Assembly (NCBI GenBank): GCA_023441105.1
Contig: JAEZQX010000376.1
Span: 1 to 5,213, forward strand
Direction: 5' to 3'
Origin: Pseudomonadota bacterium
GTDB lineage: Bacteria; Pseudomonadota; Gammaproteobacteria; Burkholderiales; Burkholderiaceae
Length of the DNA: 5,213 nt
Position 1 is the first letter of the stretch. Each line of letters begins with the position of its first letter. Below the pieces are notes generated by a model, which saw only the letters and a program-made list of their open reading frames with translations, searched no databases and was not told where the DNA came from. The position numbers were made by a program, and so were the translations under genes. This document shows positions 1-5,213 of the stretch, one piece after another.

Positions 1-422
1 TTCAAACAACAAGACAACTTGCCGATGTCGTGGCGGGTGTCGTCCGTCGCCGGCAAAAGAAGCCGGAGGTGGGCAAGAACCCGGCAACACGTACCTTTCA
101 AGCTCTACGGATTCACACCAATAACGAAGGCGTCGAGCTCGAGAGGGCACTAGACGCGGCGATCGACTGTCTTGCGCCCGGCGGGCGCCTGGCCGTCATC
201 AGCTTTCACTCGATCGAAGATCGCATGGTCAAGCAGTTCATTTCCCGGCATAGCGGCAAGAGCGGCGCCAGGCATCCAGTCACGGGCGCGCCGCTCGCCG
301 CCCCGGTGCTGCGCAGCTGCGGCCGGGTGCTGCCGGGGGACGAGGAAGTGCGCGCCAATCCGCGGGCCCGCTCGGCCGTCCTGCGCATCGCCGAGCGCAC
401 CGCGGCGGGGGCGCAGCAATGA
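1..422 (+). CDS. rsmH: 16S rRNA (cytosine(1402)-N(4))-methyltransferase RsmH, 3' part
   Basis: C-terminal ~140 residues of RsmH (MraW), which uses S-adenosylmethionine to methylate N4 of C1402 in 16S rRNA in the ribosomal P site. The reading frame is open from base 3, so the gene begins upstream; the full protein is normally about 310 residues. A GTG at 30 is internal, because TTRQLADVV encoded just before it is already family sequence. Visible family blocks are [15 protein letters not shown] (72-116), [21 protein letters not shown] (catalytic-domain core, around 170-230) and the C-terminal [14 protein letters not shown]. The stop at 420-422 overlaps the ftsL start by four bases. It is the usual gene upstream of ftsL in the dcw cluster. 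Oddities: the first ~150 bases are poorer in GC than the rest and use AGA, AGG and CTA codons, and the segment [10 protein letters not shown] departs from the common HVNxELxxLE wording. Identity is secure; the protein is incomplete. Confidence 0.96.
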   Translation, partial: QTTRQLADVVAGVVRRRQKKPEVGKNPATRTFQALRIHTNNEGVELERALDAAIDCLAPGGRLAVISFHSIEDRMVKQFISRHSGKSGARHPVTGAPLAAPVLRSCGRVLPGDEEVRANPRARSAVLRIAERTAAGAQQ

Positions 423-703
423 GCAGCAGCTCGTTCCTCGCCCGTCTCAACGTCGCCCTGGCCGCAGTGCTGGTGGTGGCATCGCTGCTGCTGGTCACCT
501 CGCAACACCGCGCCCGCAAGCTCAGCATCGAACTCGAGCGCGCCCAAGGACAGATGCGCGAGCTCGATGTCCGTTATTCGCAGCTGCAGATGGAGATCTC
601 CAGGCTCGCCAAGCCCGCGCTGGTCGACAGCCGGGTCCGCAAGGAGCTCAAGATGATCCCGTTGTCGCCCGAGCGCACGCTGTACCTGAAGGAGCCCAAC
701 TGA
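419..703 (+). CDS. ftsL: Cell division protein FtsL
   Basis: A 94-residue bitopic inner-membrane protein of the divisome. In the family, FtsL forms a periplasmic complex with FtsB and FtsQ that recruits and activates the septal synthase FtsW-FtsI. The sequence shows a short cytoplasmic tail, one hydrophobic membrane segment at about residues 10-27, then a charged helix. Heptad spacing at L35, A42, L49, L56 and L63 fits the expected coiled coil. The C-terminal stretch ([18 protein letters not shown]) resembles the FtsL tail. FtsL proteins are poorly conserved, so the call rests on size, topology and its position between rsmH and ftsI. The ATG at 419 overlaps the rsmH stop as ATGA, and a G-rich run at 407-411 is a weak ribosome-binding site, which suggests translational coupling. 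The length is normal for the family (roughly 90-120 residues). Confidence 0.93.
   Translation: MSSSSFLARLNVALAAVLVVASLLLVTSQHRARKLSIELERAQGQMRELDVRYSQLQMEISRLAKPALVDSRVRKELKMIPLSPERTLYLKEPN
689..694 (+). promoter_or_regulatory. Ribosome-binding site for ftsI
   Basis: AAGGAG lies inside the last codons of ftsL, eight bases before the ATG at 703. This near-consensus Shine-Dalgarno sequence fixes the ftsI start, even though its reading frame stays open far upstream (to about 172, in another frame of rsmH and ftsL). Confidence 0.8.
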
Positions 704-2493
704 TGGTCAGATCGGTCAAGTTCGCCGCACCGAAACTCCTGCAGACGCGGCTCCAGTTGTGGCGCTCGCGGTTCATCTTCGGGCTGGTGGCCCTTTGCTT
801 CGTGGCCCTGGGCGGCAAGGCGCTTTACCTGCAGACGATGTCCGCGCCGTTCCTCCAGGCACAGGGCGCGCAGCGCTACGAGAAGACCATCGAGCTGCAG
901 GCCAACCGCGGGCGGATCATCGATCGCCACGGCGTCGTGCTGGCCTCGAGCCTGCCGGCGCGTTCGGTGTGGGCCTACCCGGACCGGGTCGACCTGAGCG
1001 ATCCCCGGCTGATGGATCTTGCCCGCCTGCTCGACATCAAGCCGCTCGACCTGCAGCGCCGGCTGACCGCCGAGGACCGCAATTTCGTGTTCCTCAAGCG
1101 GCAGGTGGATCTCGACACCGCCGATCGCATCAAGGCGCTGCGGATCAAGGGCGTCGGCCAGGACGGCGAGTACAAGCGCGACTATCCCCAGGGCGAGATG
1201 GTTGCCCATCTCGTCGGCTTCACCGACATCGGCCATGTCGGGCAGGAAGGGCTCGAGCTCGCCTTCCAGTCGACGCTGGCAGGCCATGTCGGCAGCCGCC
1301 GGGTGATCCGCGACGGCACCGGCCAGATCATCGGGGCACTCGATCAGGTGCGCGAGCCGCGCGACGGCCGCGACCTGCGCCTGACGATCGACACCCGCAT
1401 CCAGGCCCGCACCTTCGCGGCACTGAAGACGGCGGTCAACGACAGCAAGGCCAAGGCCGGCGCCGCCGTCGTGCTCGATGCCAAGACCGGCGAGGTGCTG
1501 GCGCTGGCGAACTGGCCCTCCTACAACCCCAACGACCGCAGCGACCTGTCGGGCGCGCAGTTGCGCAACCGCGCCATCACCGATCTCTACGAGCCGGGAT
1601 CGACGCTCAAGGTCTTTACCGCGGCGCTGGCGCTCGAGAGCGGCAAGTACCGGCCCGCCAGCATCATCGATGCGCGTGAAGGCCGGCTCACGATCGGGCG
1701 CGACACCATCCGCGACGCGCACCGCGCCCGCGAGCTGATGACGCTCGAGGAGGTGATCCAGCACAGCTCCAACATCGGCACCGCCAAGATCGCGCTGACG
1801 CTGCCGGTCGAGGACCACTGGCGCCTGCTGACCGCCTCCGGCTTCGGCCAGGCACCGAAGATCGGCTTCCCCGGCGCGGCCGCGGGCCGGCTGCGCCCCT
1901 ACAAGAAGTGGAAGCCGATCGAGCAGGCCACCATCTCCTATGGCCACGGCATCTCGGTATCGCTGATGCAGATGGCGCGGTCCTACACGATCTTCGCCGG
2001 CAATGGCGAGCTGCTGCCGGCAAGGATCTTCAACACCGAGGACGAACAGCGCGGCCGGCCGATGCAGGTCTCGCTGCGCAGCCGCGACGACAACACGGTC
2101 CGCGGCGTGCCGGTGATCAAGCCGGAGACCGCCGCGGCGATGCGCCGCATGCTGGAGATGGCCGCAGGCCCGAAGGGCACGGCGCCGCTCGCCAAGGTGC
2201 CGGGCTACCGCGTCGGCGGCAAGACCGGGACCACCACCAAGATCGAGAACGGCCGCTACGTGAAGAAGTACGTCGCTTCCTTCGTCGGCATGGCGCCGAT
2301 GTCGGATCCGCGGATCATCGTCGCGGTGATGATCGACGAACCCTCGGCCGGCAAGTACTACGGCGGCCAGATTGCCGGCCCGGTCTTCAGCCGGATCGCG
2401 GGCGATGCGCTGCAGACGCTGGGCGTCGAGCCCGATGCCCCCTTCGAGACGAAGATCCCGCCGATGGTCGCGCTGAGGAAGGAAGGCGTGTGA
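703..2493 (+). CDS. ftsI: Peptidoglycan D,D-transpeptidase FtsI (PBP3)
   Basis: Septal class B penicillin-binding protein of 596 residues, close to the 588 of E. coli FtsI. It is anchored in the inner membrane and cross-links peptidoglycan stem peptides in the periplasm at the division site, as partner of the glycosyltransferase FtsW. Visible parts in order: a basic cytoplasmic tail (1-23); a membrane segment (about 24-43); the start of the pedestal domain with NRGRIIDRHG (68-77); and the transpeptidase domain in the C-terminal half. That domain has all three catalytic motifs: S300-T-L-K303 with the nucleophilic serine, S355-S-N357, and K507-T-G-T510. There are no PASTA repeats, as usual for Gram-negative FtsI. 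The ATG at 703 overlaps the ftsL stop by one base (TGATG) and has a good AAGGAG site; longer in-frame starts would run through ftsL and lack family sequence. The stop overlaps the murE start. The protein looks intact and active. Confidence 0.98.
   Translation: MVRSVKFAAPKLLQTRLQLWRSRFIFGLVALCFVALGGKALYLQTMSAPFLQAQGAQRYEKTIELQANRGRIIDRHGVVLASSLPARSVWAYPDRVDLSDPRLMDLARLLDIKPLDLQRRLTAEDRNFVFLKRQVDLDTADRIKALRIKGVGQDGEYKRDYPQGEMVAHLVGFTDIGHVGQEGLELAFQSTLAGHVGSRRVIRDGTGQIIGALDQVREPRDGRDLRLTIDTRIQARTFAALKTAVNDSKAKAGAAVVLDAKTGEVLALANWPSYNPNDRSDLSGAQLRNRAITDLYEPGSTLKVFTAALALESGKYRPASIIDAREGRLTIGRDTIRDAHRARELMTLEEVIQHSSNIGTAKIALTLPVEDHWRLLTASGFGQAPKIGFPGAAAGRLRPYKKWKPIEQATISYGHGISVSLMQMARSYTIFAGNGELLPARIFNTEDEQRGRPMQVSLRSRDDNTVRGVPVIKPETAAAMRRMLEMAAGPKGTAPLAKVPGYRVGGKTGTTTKIENGRYVKKYVASFVGMAPMSDPRIIVAVMIDEPSAGKYYGGQIAGPVFSRIAGDALQTLGVEPDAPFETKIPPMVALRKEGV
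2476..2486 (+). promoter_or_regulatory. Extended purine-rich ribosome-binding site for murE
   Basis: AGGAAGGAAGG in the last codons of ftsI offers several overlapping Shine-Dalgarno registers ending 3 to 10 bases before the GTG at 2490. The purine run supports a start at this point rather than an upstream one. It does not by itself exclude the second in-frame GTG at 2499, which lies 12 bases after the run. Confidence 0.65.
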
Positions 2494-4208
2494 CGGTTGT
2501 GTCGGTCATCGATCCGGTGGCGCGCGCCGCCGCGGATTGGCTCGCACGGCAGTTGCCGGCGAAGGCCCGCCTGTCCAGCGACAGCCGTGCCATCGGCGCC
2601 GGCGACGTGTTCATCGCCTACCCGGGCGAGAGCAGCGATGGCCGGGCCTTCATCGGCCAGGCGCTGGCGGCCGGCGCAGGCGCGATCATCCTCGAGAAGG
2701 CGGACGCGGCGTCGTTCGAGCCGGTGCTGGCGCAGTCGGCCACGCCGTCGCTGCAGGTCGAGGGATTGCGCCGGCGCGCCGGCGAGCTCGCCGCGGCCTA
2801 CCTCGGCGAGCCGACCGCGCGGCTGACGGTGGTGGCGGTCACCGGCACCAACGGCAAGACCAGCTGCACCCACTGGATCGCCCAGGGCCACGACAGCCGG
2901 GCAGCGGCGCGCGGCAGCCAGCCCGGCATGCCGAAGGCGGCGGTGATCGGCACGCTTGGTGCCGGCGTTCCGGGCGAGCTGTCGGCGCCGACGCTGACCA
3001 CGCCGGATGCGATCGGCCTGCAGCAGCAGTTCGCCGGCTTCGCCGAGCAAGGCATCGAGCTGGTCGCGGTGGAGGCGTCGTCGATCGGCCTGCAGCAGGG
3101 ACGGCTCAACGGCACGCACGTCGCCGTGGCGGTGCTGACCAACCTGACCCGCGACCATCTCGACTACCACGTGACGATGCAGGCCTACGCCGCTGCCAAG
3201 GCCAGGCTGTTCGCCTGGCCGACGCTGGCGGCGATGGTGGTCAACCTCGAGGACCCGGCCTCCGCCGAGATGCTCAACGCCGCCGATCCCGACTTGCGGC
3301 GCATCGGCTACCTGATCAACGACGACGCTGCCGCCGAGGACCCGGGCGGCGCGCTGGCCGACGCTGGCGAGCGTTCCACCTCCTGCAGCGACCTGCTGAC
3401 CCTCACCCCCGTCGATGCCAGCGGCCGGGTGGTGCTGACCCACTTCCGCTCCAGCGAGCCGGCGTCCCCGCCGGCCGGCGACGATGCGCCCGACGGCATC
3501 GAGGACGGCGCCGGCGGCGAGCGGGAGGACGGTGCGGGCGGGCCGGCGAGCGTCGACCTGCGGCTGTCGCTGATCGGACGCTTCAACCGCAGCAACGTGC
3601 TGGCGGTGGCCGGCGTCTGGCTGGCGCTGGGCTGGTCGCTGGCCGAGGTGGCGACCGAGCTCGAGAAGCTGCGGCCGGTGCCGGGTCGACTGCAGGTGGT
3701 CGGCGATCCGGCCGATCGCCGCCTGCCGCTGGCTGTGGTCGACTACGCGCACACGCCCGATGCGATCGCCAACGCGCTGCAGGCGCTGCGGCCGCTGGCG
3801 ACGTCGCGCGGCGGTCGCCTGTGGTGCGTGTTCGGCGCCGGCGGCGATCGCGACCCCGGCAAGCGCGCGCCCATGGCCGCGGCCGCGCAAGCGCATGCCG
3901 ACCTGCTGGTCCTGACCAGCGACAACCCGCGCAGCGAGAGTCCGACGGCAATCATCGCCCAGCTGCGCGCCGGCCTGGACCGCGCGCCGCAGCTCGTCGA
4001 AGCGGACCGCGCCAAGGCCATCGCCGCGGCGCTGGGCGCCGCGAACCCGGCGGACGTGGTGCTGATCGCCGGCAAGGGACACGAGACCTACCAGGAGATT
4101 GGCGGCCTGCGCCAGCCCTTCTCCGACGTCGAGCATTCGCGCCGCGCGCTGGAGGCGCGCGCCGCAGGATCGCCGGGCGGTACCGCTGTGGATGGCCAGG
4201 ATGTTTGA
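2490..4208 (+). CDS. murE: UDP-MurNAc-L-Ala-D-Glu:meso-diaminopimelate ligase MurE
   Basis: Cytoplasmic ATP-dependent Mur ligase that adds the third residue of the peptidoglycan stem peptide. Visible in order: the N-terminal uridine-nucleotide domain with DSR (31-33); the central ATPase domain with the P-loop T118-GTNGKTS; EASSIGLQQGRL and TRDHLDYH; and K237 in YAAAKARLF, at the place of the carbamylated lysine of this family. The C-terminal domain has DYAHTPD (418-424), FGAGGDRDPGKR, D478-NPR481 and GKGHETYQ (528-535). DNPR marks meso-diaminopimelate rather than lysine as substrate. The 572 residues exceed the 495 of E. coli MurE, partly through a Gly/Asp/Glu-rich stretch at about 323-354, just before the C-terminal domain. 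The chosen start is GTG at 2490, overlapping the ftsI stop by four bases; GTG at 2499 would shorten the protein by three residues. All key motifs are present, so it should be active. The N-terminus and the insertion are the only uncertain parts. Confidence 0.97.
   Translation: MTVVSVIDPVARAAADWLARQLPAKARLSSDSRAIGAGDVFIAYPGESSDGRAFIGQALAAGAGAIILEKADAASFEPVLAQSATPSLQVEGLRRRAGELAAAYLGEPTARLTVVAVTGTNGKTSCTHWIAQGHDSRAAARGSQPGMPKAAVIGTLGAGVPGELSAPTLTTPDAIGLQQQFAGFAEQGIELVAVEASSIGLQQGRLNGTHVAVAVLTNLTRDHLDYHVTMQAYAAAKARLFAWPTLAAMVVNLEDPASAEMLNAADPDLRRIGYLINDDAAAEDPGGALADAGERSTSCSDLLTLTPVDASGRVVLTHFRSSEPASPPAGDDAPDGIEDGAGGEREDGAGGPASVDLRLSLIGRFNRSNVLAVAGVWLALGWSLAEVATELEKLRPVPGRLQVVGDPADRRLPLAVVDYAHTPDAIANALQALRPLATSRGGRLWCVFGAGGDRDPGKRAPMAAAAQAHADLLVLTSDNPRSESPTAIIAQLRAGLDRAPQLVEADRAKAIAAALGAANPADVVLIAGKGHETYQEIGGLRQPFSDVEHSRRALEARAAGSPGGTAVDGQDV
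3501..3542 (+). repeat. Imperfect 24-base tandem duplication inside murE
   Basis: Bases 3501-3518 and 3525-3542 match at 15 of 18 positions and both encode EDGAGG, in the same frame, with a unit of 24 bases (eight codons). All three differences are at third codon positions and are silent. It lies in the acidic glycine-rich insertion of MurE and could be a small slippage duplication, but in such GC-rich low-complexity DNA chance similarity is also possible. Confidence 0.55.
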
Positions 4209-5213
4209 GCTTCGCCAGGCATTCGATTGGCTGCCGCAGGCGGTGCTGCTCGGCACCGGCGCCGAGCGGGTGACGGCCGTGTCGACCGACACCCGGACGG
4301 TTCGCGAGGGCGACCTGTTCGTCGCGCTCAAAGGCGAGAAGTACGACGCGCACGACTTCGTCGGCGCTGCGATCGACAGCGGCGCGGCAGCAGTGGTCGT
4401 CGAGCGGCTGACCGACCGCCTGCGCCGGCCCGCCCTGCTGGTGCCCGACAGCCGCAAGGCCCTCGGCTGGATCGCGGCCGGCTGGCGCGCCCGCTTCAGC
4501 CTGCCGCTGATCGCCGTCACCGGCAGCAACGGCAAGACCACCGTCAAGGAGATGACCGCCGCCATCCTGGCCGCGCACTTCGGCAGCGCGGCGTTCGCGA
4601 CCCGCGGCAACCTCAACAACGACGTCGGCGTGCCCTCGACGCTGCTGGCGATGACCGACGCCCACCGGGCCGCGGTCATCGAGCTCGGCATGAACCACGT
4701 CGGCGAGATCGCCTGGCTGGCATCGCTGGCCCGGCCGACGGTCGCCTTGGTCAACAATGCGCAACGCGAGCACCAGGAATTCCTCGCCGGGCCCGAGGCG
4801 ACGGCCGTCGAGAACGGCGCGGTGTTCGGCGCGCTCGAACCGAACGGGGTCGCCGTGTTCCCGGGTGACGATCCGCACGCGCCCATCTGGCGCGAGCTGG
4901 CCCAGGGGCGGCGAACCATCGAATTCGGGCTCAGCCCGGAGCAGCCGGTACATGCCACGAGCAGCGCTCGTCCGGCAAGCTTCACCGCCATCATCGAAGG
5001 GCGGCCGCTGCAGATCGAGCTCAACATCGCCGGCCGGCACAACGTGCGCAACGCGCTCGCTGCGGCGGCCTGCGCGCATGCCATCGGCGTGCCGTTCGAC
5101 GCGATCGCCCGCGGCCTGCGCGCCTTCGAGCCGGTCGCCGGCCGCCTGCGGCGGCTCGACACCGCGGCCGGCTTCGAGCTGATCGACGACAGCTACAACG
5201 CCAATCCCGATTC
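4201..5213 (+). CDS. murF: UDP-MurNAc-tripeptide:D-Ala-D-Ala ligase MurF, 5' part
   Basis: First ~337 residues of MurF (about 450 in the family); the frame is open to the window end. MurF uses ATP to join D-Ala-D-Ala to UDP-MurNAc-tripeptide, the last cytoplasmic step in making the pentapeptide precursor, and acts on the MurE product. Visible parts: the N-terminal substrate domain with STDTR (28-32) and GDLFVALKGEKYDAHDF; the central ATPase domain with P-loop T107-GSNGKTT, GNLNNDVGVP, VIELGMNHVGEIAW and NNAQREHQEF (185-194); GRHNVRNALAA; and the opening of the C-terminal domain with DDSYNANPD (329-337). The ATG at 4201 overlaps the murE stop by eight bases and puts the P-loop where it lies in E. 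coli MurF. An in-frame ATG at 4192 would add three residues (MAR); neither start has a strong ribosome-binding site, so re-initiation after murE is likely. The missing part is the rest of the C-terminal domain. Confidence 0.97.
   Translation, partial: MFELRQAFDWLPQAVLLGTGAERVTAVSTDTRTVREGDLFVALKGEKYDAHDFVGAAIDSGAAAVVVERLTDRLRRPALLVPDSRKALGWIAAGWRARFSLPLIAVTGSNGKTTVKEMTAAILAAHFGSAAFATRGNLNNDVGVPSTLLAMTDAHRAAVIELGMNHVGEIAWLASLARPTVALVNNAQREHQEFLAGPEATAVENGAVFGALEPNGVAVFPGDDPHAPIWRELAQGRRTIEFGLSPEQPVHATSSARPASFTAIIEGRPLQIELNIAGRHNVRNALAAAACAHAIGVPFDAIARGLRAFEPVAGRLRRLDTAAGFELIDDSYNANPD

Noticed and set aside
172..702. Upstream extension of the ftsI frame through rsmH and ftsL
   Set aside because: The added sequence is low-complexity Arg/Ala/Pro-rich read-through in the wrong frame of two real genes. 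FtsI family sequence and a good ribosome-binding site begin at 703.
574..1947. A 457-codon open frame on the minus strand over ftsL and ftsI
   Set aside because: It is in the same aligned register opposite ftsI codons and has the same codon-bias explanation. No recognisable domain is seen.
1908..2489. Upstream extension of the murE frame into ftsI
   Set aside because: It is an out-of-frame reading of the ftsI transpeptidase region (charged, repetitive, no MurE similarity). The family N-terminus starts at the GTG at 2490.
3010..3098. Exact 17-base direct repeat (3010-3026 and 3082-3098), both encoding IGLQQ in murE
   Set aside because: The second copy is part of the conserved SSIGLQQGR motif of MurE and the first fits a normal helix. 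Strong codon bias makes identical coding of a five-residue match unsurprising.
2537..4273. A 578-codon plus-strand frame overlapping murE
   Set aside because: It is an alternative frame of murE with extreme Arg/Gly/Ala content and no motifs, while murE itself has all its catalytic motifs.
2358..5162. A 934-codon open frame on the minus strand covering murE and most of murF
   Set aside because: Its codons are in exact register with murE codons, so a stop would need TTA, CTA or TCA in murE, which this GC-rich gene avoids. The translation is Arg/Ala/Gly-rich with no recognisable family, and it lies opposite well-conserved genes.
1..5213. A new defence, mobile or otherwise undescribed system
   Set aside because: All bases are accounted for by five well-known dcw genes in their canonical order. 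There are no extra genes, repeat arrays, RNA-like structures or insertion boundaries.

Overview
This window is a piece of the bacterial division and cell wall (dcw) gene cluster. It is entirely coding on the plus strand, with five tightly packed genes in the canonical order rsmH (3' part), ftsL, ftsI, murE, murF (5' part). Both ends cut through a gene. There are no RNA genes, mobile elements, CRISPR arrays or intergenic gaps, and I see no room for an internal terminator or conventional promoter.

Organism: the DNA is very GC-rich, with strong G/C preference at third codon positions. The genes are of Gram-negative type: FtsI has an N-terminal anchor and no PASTA repeats, and MurE carries the DNPR motif of meso-diaminopimelate-adding enzymes. 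FtsI wording such as SYGHGISVSLMQ resembles betaproteobacteria, so a high-GC betaproteobacterium (Rhodocyclales or Burkholderiales type) is my best guess. This is an inference from remembered family sequences, not a search.

Layout: 1-422 is the C-terminal part of the 16S rRNA m4C1402 methyltransferase RsmH. 419-703 is the small bitopic divisome protein FtsL. 703-2493 is the septal transpeptidase FtsI (PBP3). 2490-4208 is the MurE ligase. 4201-5213 is the first three quarters of the MurF ligase. Each gene overlaps the next by 4, 1, 4 and 8 bases, as expected for one polycistronic, translationally coupled message whose promoter lies upstream of the window.

How the genes work together: MurE and MurF act one after the other in the cytoplasm to build the UDP-MurNAc-pentapeptide. 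After lipid linkage and export, FtsI cross-links the resulting peptidoglycan at the septum. FtsL, with its usual partners FtsB and FtsQ, controls FtsW-FtsI activity. RsmH modifies the ribosomal decoding centre and is a regular first member of this cluster.

I found no sign of a new biological system. The points most worth a second look are an acidic, glycine-rich insertion in MurE that contains a short tandem duplication, and a drop in GC and change in codon use over the first ~150 bases of the window in rsmH.
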